Of a DNA stretch of 47,033 bases, positions 24,543-32,647 are shown piece by piece. The translations under genes were made by a program, and so were the position numbers. Source of the DNA: an uncultured Eubacterium sp. (GTDB lineage: Bacteria > Bacillota > Clostridia > Lachnospirales > Lachnospiraceae); NCBI GenBank assembly GCA_904420085.1, contig CAJFUA010000062.1, positions 1-47,033 on the forward strand. The letters run 5' to 3'. The notes under the pieces are model-generated. The model ran no database searches. It had not been told where the DNA came from and saw only the letters and a program-made list of their open reading frames with translations. Numbering within the stretch: position 1 is the first letter of the stretch; each line of letters starts with the position of its first letter.

Positions 24543-25719
24543 AAATCTGTACTCCTCTATATCTTGCAATGGCGGCAACATCTTTATCTCCCCGCCCTGA
24601 AACATTTACTACAATAATTTTGTCTTTATCAAGCGTCGATGCATATTTCATGGCATAAGCGATGGCGTGGGAGCTCTCAATTGCCGGGATAATCCCTTCT
24701 GTTCTTGATAAATATTCAAAGGCCTCCACCGCTTCCACATCTGTAACAGGCACATAGACTGCTCTTTTCGTGTCATGAAGATAGGCATGTTCCGGACCAA
24801 TTCCCGGATAATCCAGTCCTGCGGAAATGGAATAAACCGGAGCAATCTGTCCGTCTTCATTCTGACAGAATAAAGATTTCATTCCATGGAAAATTCCCTC
24901 TGTTCCGTTGGCAATGGTTGCCGCATTTTTCGGGTGGTCCACCCCAAGCCCTGCCGCCTCGCATCCAATCAGCGCCACTTCCTTATCCTCAATAAAGTTA
25001 TAAAAAGCACCCATGGCATTGGAACCGCCTCCCACACAGGCAATCACTGCATCCGGCAGTCTTCCCTCTGCTTCCATAATCTGCTCTTTTATTTCTTTAC
25101 TGATAACGCTCTGGAAATCCCTGACAATAGTAGGAAACGGGTGCGGTCCCATAACCGACCCCAGCACATAGAGGGTATCATCCATTCGGTTTGCCCACTC
25201 CCGCATGGCTTCGTTGACTGCATCTTTTAATGTCATGGTGCCGGAAGTCACCGGATGAACTTTCGCTCCAAGCAATTCCATCCGATAAACATTCAGCGCC
25301 TGACGGTTGCAATCTTCCTTCCCCATATAGATTTCACATTCCATATCCATCAAAGCAGCCGCTGTAGCAGTTGCCACACCATGCTGTCCGGCACCGGTCT
25401 CAGCAATAACCCTTGTTTTTCCCATTTTTTTTGCAAGAAGCACCTGTCCTAACACATTGTTTATTTTGTGGGAGCCGGTATGATTCAAATCTTCTCGTTT
25501 TAAGTAGATTTTTGCCCCGCCTAAATCCTTTGTCATTTTTTCTGCATAATATAAAAGCGAAGGTCGTCCTGCATAATTATTTAACAAATCCTTCAGTTCT
25601 CTGTTAAACTCTGCATCTTTTTTATAATAATCGTATGCTTCTTCCACTTCATGAACGGCTGTCATCAGTGTTTCCGGTACATACTGACCTCCGTGTATTC
25701 CAAATCTTCCTTTGCTCAT
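24535..25719 (-). CDS. trpB: Tryptophan synthase beta subunit
   Basis: TrpB is the PLP enzyme joining indole and serine into tryptophan. The 394-aa protein matches the TrpB1 length. The PLP lysine is K85 in [13 protein letters not shown]; the catalytic Glu region is [13 protein letters not shown]; the phosphate-binding loop is [10 protein letters not shown]. It overlaps trpA, as expected for equimolar subunits. The 57-nt gap to trpC upstream is where trpF would normally lie in clostridial trp operons; nothing is coded there. Confidence 0.98.
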   Translation of the reverse strand: MSKGRFGIHGGQYVPETLMTAVHEVEEAYDYYKKDAEFNRELKDLLNNYAGRPSLLYYAEKMTKDLGGAKIYLKREDLNHTGSHKINNVLGQVLLAKKMGKTRVIAETGAGQHGVATATAAALMDMECEIYMGKEDCNRQALNVYRMELLGAKVHPVTSGTMTLKDAVNEAMREWANRMDDTLYVLGSVMGPHPFPTIVRDFQSVISKEIKEQIMEAEGRLPDAVIACVGGGSNAMGAFYNFIEDKEVALIGCEAAGLGVDHPKNAATIANGTEGIFHGMKSLFCQNEDGQIAPVYSISAGLDYPGIGPEHAYLHDTKRAVYVPVTDVEAVEAFEYLSRTEGIIPAIESSHAIAYAMKYASTLDKDKIIVVNVSGRGDKDVAAIARYRGVQIYE

Positions 25720-25776
25720 TTCCGTTTCCTTTCTATTCTGCGTTTATTTTTGTTCTATGAACTCTTTTATAAATGT

Positions 25777-26550
25777 TTACTGTTTCAGTGCCTGTAACAT
25801 TTCCTTTTTGTTTTCCGCCCGCATCAGCGTCTCTCCAATCAGCACTCCATTGACATCTGCCTTTTTTAATCGTTGAATATCTTCCCCGGTACGGATACCG
25901 CTTTCAGCTACGAACAATATATGATCCGGCACTTTTTTTCTCAGGCGTTCACTGTTTGCCAAATCTACGGTAAAGGTTTTCAAATCCCGGTTATTCACAC
26001 CAATCATTCTCGCACCTGCATCCACTGCCATGTTCACTTCTTCCTCATCATGTGCCTCCACCAGCGCAGACATTCCCAAATCGTCACATATTTGTATATA
26101 TTTTTCCAGTTCTTTTTTCCCGAGAATGGAACATATCAGAAGTACGCAGGAAGCTCCATGGATTTTTGCATCATAAATCATATATTCATCGATAACAAAG
26201 TCCTTTCGAAGCAAAGGAATCGTTACATTTCTGCTGATTTCTTCCAGATATTTTTTATCTCCTTTAAAATAGTCCGGTTCTGTCAGCACCGAAATACAAC
26301 TTGCTCCGGCCCCCTCATACTCTTTTGCAATCTGTATATAAGGAAATTCCTCTGCAATGACCCCTTTGGAGGGAGAAGCCTTCTTTATCTCACATATGAA
26401 ACTGATTTCATCTTCTGCAATGACTTTCTCAAAAGAGAAGTTTCCCTTTTCCATTTTCAACGCTTTTTCTTTTACGATTTTCAATGGTATATCTCTTTTT
26501 TCCTGTTCCACCCTTATCCGGGTGGATTCCACCAGTTTATCCAGAATCAT
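25777..26550 (-). CDS. trpC: Indole-3-glycerol phosphate synthase
   Basis: It closes the indole ring from CdRP. The 257-aa single-domain TIM barrel has CEIKKASPSKGVI (catalytic Lys), LLRKDFVIDEYMIYDA and GVNNRDLKTF. ESGIRTGEDI and GVLIGETLMRA form the phosphate site. It is not fused to TrpF: the length leaves no room for a second barrel. It begins 4 nt after trpD. Confidence 0.97.
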   Translation of the reverse strand: MILDKLVESTRIRVEQEKRDIPLKIVKEKALKMEKGNFSFEKVIAEDEISFICEIKKASPSKGVIAEEFPYIQIAKEYEGAGASCISVLTEPDYFKGDKKYLEEISRNVTIPLLRKDFVIDEYMIYDAKIHGASCVLLICSILGKKELEKYIQICDDLGMSALVEAHDEEEVNMAVDAGARMIGVNNRDLKTFTVDLANSERLRKKVPDHILFVAESGIRTGEDIQRLKKADVNGVLIGETLMRAENKKEMLQALKQ

Positions 26551-26554
26551 ACCT

Positions 26555-27571
26555 CTACTCCTTTTCTCTTGTTGCCTTTACATATTCTTCCATTTTTTTC
26601 AAAGCTTTTCCACTGTCAATCATTTCTCTTGCCATATCAATGGCCTTTGCATAAGAAATATCTTCTTTATCAATATAAATACATGCTCCTGCGTTTAAAA
26701 GAACGGCATCTCTTTTAGCACCCTGCAGTTTTCCGCTTAATATGTCTTTTGCAATTCGGGCATTCTCTGCCCCGTCTCCTCCTTCCAGTTCTGACTTCTG
26801 ACAAATTGCAATTCCGAAATCTTCCGGGTTGATTTCAAGCATTCTTGTTTCTCCATCCTTAATTTCACATGCTGTGGTCTTTGCGCTTGGAGTAATCTCA
26901 TCCATTGTATCCTGCCCGTAAACGACCATCCCTCTTTTCACGCCCAGTTTTACCAGTACCTGTGCAATAGGTTTTACCAGACTTTCATCATACACACCAA
27001 TAATGTCTTTTTTCGCATATGCCGGGTTTGTTAACGGTCCAAGAATATTAAACACGGTTCTCATGCCAAGTTCGCCTCTTACCGGTCCCACAAAACGCAT
27101 GGCAGAATGATATTTCTGTGCAAACAGAAAGCAGAATCCCACCTTATCCAATATTTCTCTGCTTCTTTCCGGACTGATGGTAATATCCGCTCCCAATGCC
27201 TCCAGCATATCTGCCGCACCGGATTTACTGGAAACGCCCCTGTTTCCGTGCTTTGCCACTTTACATCCTGCCGCCGCAACCACAAATGCGGAAGTTGTAG
27301 ATATATTAAATGTGTTTGACCGGTCTCCTCCGGTGCCGACAATCTCCAAAACATCCATATCATGTTCCAGTCTGACTGCGTTATCTCTCATTCCCTGTGC
27401 CGAGCCGGAAATTTCATCAATGGTCTCTCCTTTCATTCGAAGGGCAACCAGATATGCACTAATCATGGTCTCCGATGTCTTTCCACTCATAATCTCGTTC
27501 ATAACTGTCTTTGCCTCTTCAAAAGTCAGATTCTGTCCGCCTACAATTTTTTCCACTGCCTCTCTAATCAT
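26555..27571 (-). CDS. trpD: Anthranilate phosphoribosyltransferase
   Basis: It transfers the phosphoribosyl group of PRPP to anthranilate. The 338-aa protein has the glycine-rich PRPP loop GTGGDRSNTFNIST (from about residue 80), KHGNRGVSSKSGAADMLEALG and GPVRGELGMRTVFNILGPLTNPA. It is a stand-alone TrpD, not fused to TrpG. A 75-nt gap separates it from trpG, with no hairpin I would call a terminator. Confidence 0.98.
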   Translation of the reverse strand: MIREAVEKIVGGQNLTFEEAKTVMNEIMSGKTSETMISAYLVALRMKGETIDEISGSAQGMRDNAVRLEHDMDVLEIVGTGGDRSNTFNISTTSAFVVAAAGCKVAKHGNRGVSSKSGAADMLEALGADITISPERSREILDKVGFCFLFAQKYHSAMRFVGPVRGELGMRTVFNILGPLTNPAYAKKDIIGVYDESLVKPIAQVLVKLGVKRGMVVYGQDTMDEITPSAKTTACEIKDGETRMLEINPEDFGIAICQKSELEGGDGAENARIAKDILSGKLQGAKRDAVLLNAGACIYIDKEDISYAKAIDMAREMIDSGKALKKMEEYVKATREKE

Positions 27572-27646
27572 TTTTGTTACCTCCTAATCATATTTTTCTG
27601 TAATACCTATTTTTCCGTATTCCCTGACTGCTTTCATTTTCCCAGT

Positions 27647-28219
27647 TTAGATTTTCAGAAAATTTGAGAGAATGGTTTTTCCCTCCGGTGTCATCACCGA
27701 TTCCGGATGAAACTGCAATCCGTATATTGGATAGTACCTATGTTTTACAGCCATAATCTCCTTATCTTTCTCATCCACTGCAATCACCTCTAATTCTTCC
27801 GGTATCGTATTGGGATTTGCTGATAGAGAATGATATCTTGCCGCCTCAAACATACTCTCCAATCCTTCAAAAATATCTGCCTTTCCCAATATTTCTATAC
27901 GGCTCTGTTTTCCATGCATTAATTGTTTCGCATAAGTGACTTCCGCCCCAAACACCTCGCAGATACATTGATGTCCCAGACAAACGCCCAACATCGGATA
28001 TGTATCTTTCAGTTGCCAGATTACCTTTTCACAGATACCGGCATCTTTCGGTTTTCCGGGACCGGGCGATAATATAATGTGGGAGGGATGTAGTTTTCTA
28101 ATTTCATCCACACTATATTCATCGTTTCTCACCACTTTTACATTCCCTTCTGACAGCTCTCCCACAAGTTGTACAAGGTTATAAGAAAAACTATCGTAAT
28201 TATCAATTAACAATACCAT
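27647..28219 (-). CDS. trpG: Anthranilate synthase component II (glutamine amidotransferase)
   Basis: The 190-aa class I glutamine amidotransferase releases ammonia for TrpE. The catalytic triad is visible: Cys in GVCLGHQ, and His and Glu in LQFHPESV. The oxyanion strand is LSPGPGKP. Its first base overlaps the last base of trpE. It could also serve folate synthesis (PabA) if no separate pabA exists. Confidence 0.97.
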   Translation of the reverse strand: MVLLIDNYDSFSYNLVQLVGELSEGNVKVVRNDEYSVDEIRKLHPSHIILSPGPGKPKDAGICEKVIWQLKDTYPMLGVCLGHQCICEVFGAEVTYAKQLMHGKQSRIEILGKADIFEGLESMFEAARYHSLSANPNTIPEELEVIAVDEKDKEIMAVKHRYYPIYGLQFHPESVMTPEGKTILSNFLKI

Positions 28220-29676
28220 TATCTGTTCACCTCGCTTCCTTTTTTCACTGCATCAATTACAGCCCCCGCTTTGTGGAGACATTCCATATATTCGCTTTGT
28301 GGAACACTGTCTGCTACAATTCCTGCGCCTGCCTGAACATAAACTTTATTATTCTTTTTCACTGCCGTCCTGATGGCAATGCATACATCTAAATTTCCAG
28401 ACAGATCAATGTAACCGATTGCCCCGCCATAAACACCTCTTGGTTCCTTCTCCAATTCATCAATAATCTCACAGGCACGGAACTTTGGTGCTCCGGACAA
28501 TGTACCTGCCGGAAGAAGTGCCGTTACTGCATCACAGCTGTCTTTATCTTCTCTCAACTTTCCACAGACCGTGGAAGCGATATGCATGACTTTCGAAAAT
28601 CTATGAACTTTCATATATTCTTTTACATAAACACTGCCATACTCTGCGATTTTCCCAATATCGTTTCTTCCAAGATCCACCAGCATATTATGTTCTGCCA
28701 GTTCTTTTTCGTCTTTTAACAGTCCTTCTTCCAGTTCTTGATCCTGTTCCTCTGTTTTTCCTCTCGGTCTTGTTCCTGCCACCGGGAATGTAGTCAGTTC
28801 TCCATCCACCAGTTTTACCATAGTCTCCGGTGAGGCGCCGGCTATCTGCATATCCTCTAACTGAATGAAGTACATATACGGAGAAGGATTGGTGGTTCTT
28901 AAAACTCTGTAGGCATTCATCAGACTGCCTTTGTAATCTGCTTCAAATCTTCTGGAAATTACCCCTTGGAAAATATCTCCTTCCCGAATGTAATTCTTTG
29001 TTTTTTCCACCATTTTGCAGTATTCTTCTTCTGACACATTACAGGAAAACTCTACATTTTCTATTATTTTTGTATCACTAAGCGGACTGTTATCGTAAAT
29101 TAAGGCAATCATTTTTTCTATCTCAAGAAGCGCTGAATTATATCCCTGCAGCCCGTCTTTTGCTTTCATATTTGCAATCACCATGATTTTCTGTCGCAAA
29201 TGGTCAAATACAATAATTTTGTCAAACAGCATCAGATGATAATCCTCTGTATCACTTGGTTTTATTTTTAATTTCGGTTCCCCATAACCAATCATTTCAT
29301 ATCCAAAATATCCTACAAATCCACCTGTAAACGTGGGCATTCCCTCAATCTTAGGAGATTTGTATTTGTTCAACTGTTCTCTTAATCCGTCCATTGGATC
29401 CATCTCCACCGTCGTCTCAATCTCTCCGCTTTTTTGCGTAACTTTTCCCCCTTTACAACTAATATGAAGTACAGGCTCATATCCGAGAAATGAATATCTT
29501 GCCCATTTTTCTCCTCCCTCCACACTTTCAAGCAAAAAGAAGTTTTTTCCAAAGGCTTCCATTTTCCTTAAAAGTGTTATTGGTGTGATTACATCAGCGT
29601 AGATTTCTTTACAAATAGGAATCATACTGTAATCTGTCAATAAATGCTCAATTTCTTCAAATGTCTGTGTTCGCAT
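28219..29676 (-). CDS. trpE: Anthranilate synthase component I
   Basis: It converts chorismate to anthranilate, the first step of the branch. The protein is 485 aa from the ATG at 29676, which has GGAGG 4 nt upstream; the in-frame Met at 29712 lies at the end of the palindromic leader and has no ribosome site. The tryptophan feedback motif LLES (48-51) in NFFLLESVEGGEKW predicts allosteric inhibition. Catalytic stretches are RRFEADYKG, ASPETMVKL, TFPVAGTRPRG, LVDLGRNDIGK, LPAGTLSGAPKFRA and YGGAIGYID. Transcription is controlled by the T-box at 29853-30131. Confidence 0.97.
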   Translation of the reverse strand: MRTQTFEEIEHLLTDYSMIPICKEIYADVITPITLLRKMEAFGKNFFLLESVEGGEKWARYSFLGYEPVLHISCKGGKVTQKSGEIETTVEMDPMDGLREQLNKYKSPKIEGMPTFTGGFVGYFGYEMIGYGEPKLKIKPSDTEDYHLMLFDKIIVFDHLRQKIMVIANMKAKDGLQGYNSALLEIEKMIALIYDNSPLSDTKIIENVEFSCNVSEEEYCKMVEKTKNYIREGDIFQGVISRRFEADYKGSLMNAYRVLRTTNPSPYMYFIQLEDMQIAGASPETMVKLVDGELTTFPVAGTRPRGKTEEQDQELEEGLLKDEKELAEHNMLVDLGRNDIGKIAEYGSVYVKEYMKVHRFSKVMHIASTVCGKLREDKDSCDAVTALLPAGTLSGAPKFRACEIIDELEKEPRGVYGGAIGYIDLSGNLDVCIAIRTAVKKNNKVYVQAGAGIVADSVPQSEYMECLHKAGAVIDAVKKGSEVNR

Positions 29677-29717
29677 ATGTCCTCCTTCCATAAAATATTT
29701 TTTGTTCTTCACTAATC

Positions 29718-29846
29718 GTTTAGAACAGCTCGATTTCGCTTCGCTTCATCTCGCTTGAGCTGACCGCTCAGCATCAATGTATGAACAGATGGAAAAGTAA
29801 GCTCGCTTACTTTTCCATCTGTTCATACATTGATGCTGTTCTAAAC
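29718..29846. repeat. Nested palindromic element between the T-box terminator and trpE
   Basis: Outer arms GTTTAGAACAG (29718-29728) and its exact complement (29836-29846) enclose two structures. One is a perfect 34-bp inverted repeat with only 2 nt between the arms (29769-29802 with 29805-29838). The other is a smaller AGCTC/GAGCT stem (29727-29761) filled with GCGAAGCGA-like repeats. The element lies in the trpE leader, so read-through RNA would carry a very long hairpin ending about 42 nt before the trpE start codon. The layout resembles the element at 8791-9040. Confidence 0.85.
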
Positions 29847-29852
29847 AGTAAC

Positions 29853-30131
29853 AAAAAAGCTCTTGTCCCTTCAAAACGAAGGGACAAGAGCTGTAATAAA
29901 CTCCTGCGGTGCCACCCAAATTAATGTATAACACATTCACTCAACAGCATACCATCATATGCTTACCTCTGTAACGGTAGGTCTCCGTTGGCGTCTACTT
30001 CTGTATATACAGTTTCGAGCCACCCTCCTGAGTCCATTCATTGCTGTTTGTTTATTGTCTCACACCACCCGACAACTCTCTGAAAAACGTCTCAGCCAAC
30101 TACTTACTCTCAGTCAACGGTTTATTTTATC
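29853..30131 (-). promoter_or_regulatory. Tryptophan T-box riboswitch leader
   Basis: Read on the minus strand: Stem I base CTGAG (30109-30113) pairs with CTCAG (30028-30032). The specifier loop has AGTA (30105-30108) and GAA (30037-30039), followed by the specifier codon TGG (30034-30036), tryptophan. The T-box GGGTGGCACCGC lies at 29906-29917; its UGGC bulge would pair with a GCCA tRNA end, which fits the G discriminator base of bacterial tRNA-Trp. A 14-bp terminator stem (29859-29872 with 29879-29892) is followed by six T (29853-29858). Uncharged tRNA-Trp should favour the antiterminator and turn on trpEGDCBA. Confidence 0.96.
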
Positions 30132-30138
30132 TGATGAC

Positions 30139-30167
30139 AGTTTAACTCACTAAAGCGATAATGTCAA
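30139..30167 (-). promoter_or_regulatory. trp operon promoter
   Basis: On the minus strand, TTGACA (30162-30167), 17 nt and TAAACT (30139-30144) place the start of transcription near 30132, just upstream of T-box Stem I. The promoter lies 8 nt past the stop of the EF-G-like gene, so no separate terminator for that gene is seen. Confidence 0.75.
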
Positions 30168-30175
30168 CTGTTAAT

Positions 30176-32251
30176 TTACATATTGCTGTTCTTTACCTGC
30201 TCTGCCTGTACATCCGGTGGCGCCTGCTCGTATCTTGATACAACATATTCAAAAATACCGCTGCCGCCTGTAATGGATCTTAGACTGGTGGAATATCCGT
30301 ACAACTCAAGCATTGGCACTTCCGCCTCAATCACTTGTTTTCCGTCCTGTGGTGTCATATTCAAAATACGGCCACGCCTTTTATTTAAGTCTCCCATAAT
30401 ATCTCCGGAATATCTGTCAGGCGCTGTTACGGTAAGCATGACAATAGGCTCCAACAAAATCGGACTAGCTTCCATAAATCCTTTCTTAAACGCCAATATG
30501 GTCGCCATCTTAAACGCCATCTCGGAGGAATCTACCGGATGATAAGAACCATCTATCAATGTTGCTTTTACACCTACCACCGGATATCCTGCCAGAGGTC
30601 CTGCCTTCACGCATTCCTGTAGTCCCTTTTCCACGGCAGGGAAGAAATTTCGTGGAACTGCTCCGCCAAATATTTTTTCCTCAAACTCATAAGATTTTGA
30701 CAAATCACCGGACGGTTCAAATTCCATGATAACATCACCATACTGTCCATGACCGCCGGACTGTTTCTTATGCTTGCCCTGTACCTGCGCTTTCTTTCTG
30801 ATGGTCTCTCTGAAAGCAATTTTCGGTTTTTCCAATTCTATTTTAACTTTATACCGATCTTCTAATTTGGATGCGGCAATCTGTATCTGCTGTTCTCCGA
30901 TTCCATAGATTAACGACTGTCTGTTTTCCTCATCCATAACCGTTTTCAGTGTCAAATCTTCAATGCACAGTTTTGTAAGCGCCTGTGCCATCTTGTCTTC
31001 ATCCCCTTTATTGACGGCACGATAAGCCATATATGTATAAGGTTTGGACATGGTTGTCGGATGATATTCAATCGGCCAGCCACGGGTAGAAAGTGTATCT
31101 CCTGTTCTGGTGCTTGCCAGTTTTCCGATGGCTCCGATATCACCGGAATAAAGTTCCAGCACTTCCATCACATCTTTACCACGCATCACATATAATTTAC
31201 TTAATTTTTCTTCTACATCTTTTGTAGCATTATATACTGTATCTCCGGCTTTCAAAATACCTGTACGCACTTTCACCAGAGAATATTTTCCCACGAACGG
31301 ATCCATAATTGTTTTAAATACATATGCTGATACCGGTTTGGAAGCATCATAATCTCCCAAAACATCCTCTCCCGTATCTAAGTTTGTGGCCTCCTTAAAT
31401 ACTTCTGCTTTATCCGGTGCCGGGAAGTATTTTTCACAGGTCTGCAGAAAACTGTTCACTCCCTGACAGGTTGCTCCGGAACCAATTTGTACGGGGACGA
31501 TATCACAACTAATAACACTTTTTCTAAGTGCCTGAGAAATTTCCTCATAGGTAAATTCCTCTCCCGCAAAGTATTTATCCATCAGTTCCTCATCGGATTC
31601 TGCCACCGCCTCCATAAGCTGTTCCCGTACCGGCTCAAGTTCCGATGTGACGGATTCCGGAATCTCCATCTCTTCATAATTTCCGGCATCATCTTTAAAC
31701 TTTCTTCCCCCCATTTTTACCACATTGACATATCCTGTCAATGTATCGCCGTCCAGAATCGGTAAATGAAACGGCGCAACTTTTTTACCAAAATTCTCCT
31801 TTAATTCCTCCACGGTCTGCATATATTTTGCATTCGGGTCATCCATATTCGTTACAAAAAATATTCTTGGAATCTTTCTTCTCTCACAAATTTCCCATGC
31901 TTTAATGGTTCCAACCTCTACACCTGCCTTGCCGTTTACGACAATCACAGCCGCATCTGCAACACTCATAGCATCTTCCATCTGACCTACAAAATCAAAA
32001 TATCCCGGTGCATCCAATATATTAATCTTTAATCCGTTCCATTCAATTGGAATCACAGATGCACTGATGGAAAACTGTCTGTTTATTTCCTCCTTGTCAT
32101 AATCGGAAATCGTATTACCATCCTCTACACGTCCTTTTCTGGTAATCACTCCTGTCGCATATGCCACTGCTTCCGCAAGTGTAGTTTTACCGGCCCCTCC
32201 ATGACCAAGAAAAACAACATTCCTGATATCTGATGTCTTATAAACATTCAT
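30176..32251 (-). CDS. EF-G-like translational GTPase (FusA2-type)
   Basis: This 691-aa protein has the full EF-G architecture: GTP domain, domain II (about 295-375), and domains III-V (the domain IV region includes QSGGHGQYGDVIMEFEP and GGAVPRNFFPAVEKG). The P-loop is GHGGAGKT (16-23). The switch II motif DTPGHVDF is DAPGYFDF (80-87), replacing the catalytic His by Tyr, and the guanine-specificity NKxD is NMDD (135-138). These changes occur in the second EF-G group of bacteria, whose role is unsettled and which is not the housekeeping translocase. A true fusA must lie elsewhere. It has its own AT-rich upstream region and is followed by the trp promoter. Confidence 0.92.
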   Translation of the reverse strand: MNVYKTSDIRNVVFLGHGGAGKTTLAEAVAYATGVITRKGRVEDGNTISDYDKEEINRQFSISASVIPIEWNGLKINILDAPGYFDFVGQMEDAMSVADAAVIVVNGKAGVEVGTIKAWEICERRKIPRIFFVTNMDDPNAKYMQTVEELKENFGKKVAPFHLPILDGDTLTGYVNVVKMGGRKFKDDAGNYEEMEIPESVTSELEPVREQLMEAVAESDEELMDKYFAGEEFTYEEISQALRKSVISCDIVPVQIGSGATCQGVNSFLQTCEKYFPAPDKAEVFKEATNLDTGEDVLGDYDASKPVSAYVFKTIMDPFVGKYSLVKVRTGILKAGDTVYNATKDVEEKLSKLYVMRGKDVMEVLELYSGDIGAIGKLASTRTGDTLSTRGWPIEYHPTTMSKPYTYMAYRAVNKGDEDKMAQALTKLCIEDLTLKTVMDEENRQSLIYGIGEQQIQIAASKLEDRYKVKIELEKPKIAFRETIRKKAQVQGKHKKQSGGHGQYGDVIMEFEPSGDLSKSYEFEEKIFGGAVPRNFFPAVEKGLQECVKAGPLAGYPVVGVKATLIDGSYHPVDSSEMAFKMATILAFKKGFMEASPILLEPIVMLTVTAPDRYSGDIMGDLNKRRGRILNMTPQDGKQVIEAEVPMLELYGYSTSLRSITGGSGIFEYVVSRYEQAPPDVQAEQVKNSNM

Positions 32252-32307
32252 ATCTGTTTCCTCCTTTATTCAATTTTATATCCGATGCGTTTCCGCCTCA
32301 CTATATG

Positions 32308-32336
32308 TATATATTTTACTTCATATATTATGCCAA
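32308..32336 (-). promoter_or_regulatory. Candidate promoter of the EF-G-like gene
   Basis: On the minus strand, TTGGCA (32331-32336), 17 nt and TATATA (32308-32313) lie about 55 nt upstream of the start codon. An overlapping alternative pairs TTGTAT with TAAAAT. Either is plausible in this AT-rich stretch. Confidence 0.4.
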
Positions 32337-32477
32337 TACAAGGAAGGTTATTTTTTTAACAAAGACATGCTGACATTTTATAAAAAAACTTGTTAGCAAT
32401 ATTTGAAAAAAATTTGCTACAGTAATTTAAACAAATTTGCAGACAACATTTATAAAACAAATTTACCTGTATTATTC

Positions 32478-32506
32478 TTGACTATCATACTTTAAAGTGT
32501 TAAACT
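32478..32506 (+). promoter_or_regulatory. Candidate tyrA promoter
   Basis: TTGACT (32478-32483), 17 nt, TAAACT (32501-32506). The spacing and -10 hexamer match those before trp and yebC. It implies a leader of about 135 nt before tyrA. Confidence 0.5.
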
Positions 32507-32599
32507 TTAACGTATTGAATTTATTATATATGAGCATAAAAAAGTTACTGATAACAAAGAAACTTTACAATTGAACAAATACCCATTATGATAGATTTA

Positions 32600-32633
32600 C
32601 ATTCCAACAGACATTACAAAGTTTATTGGAATG
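32600..32633 (+). promoter_or_regulatory. Stem-loop just upstream of the tyrA ribosome site
   Basis: CATTCCAA (32600-32607) and TTGGAATG (32626-32633) form a perfect 8-bp stem with an 18-nt loop, ending 2 nt before AGGAGG. It could affect access to the ribosome site or be a protein-binding inverted repeat. It lacks a T-run. Confidence 0.45.
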
Positions 32634-32647
32634 ATAGGAGGTAAACT

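Larger units (their letters stand above)
32252..32647. other. 396-bp divergent intergenic region between the EF-G-like gene and tyrA
   Basis: Very AT-rich. It holds candidate promoters for both directions, the tyrA leader hairpin, and scattered TTTATAAAA and ACAAATTT repeats around 32375-32465. I see no open reading frame with a ribosome site, no T-box motif and no tRNA. TTAACAA- and TTGTTAG-like Rex half-sites near 32357 and 32390 lack proper partners. Confidence 0.6.

Noticed and set aside
25873..26718. 281-codon open frame on the plus strand over trpC and trpD
   Set aside because: It is antisense to two certain genes, has no ribosome site, and its product is a low-complexity Phe/His/Ile-rich sequence typical of a reversed coding frame.
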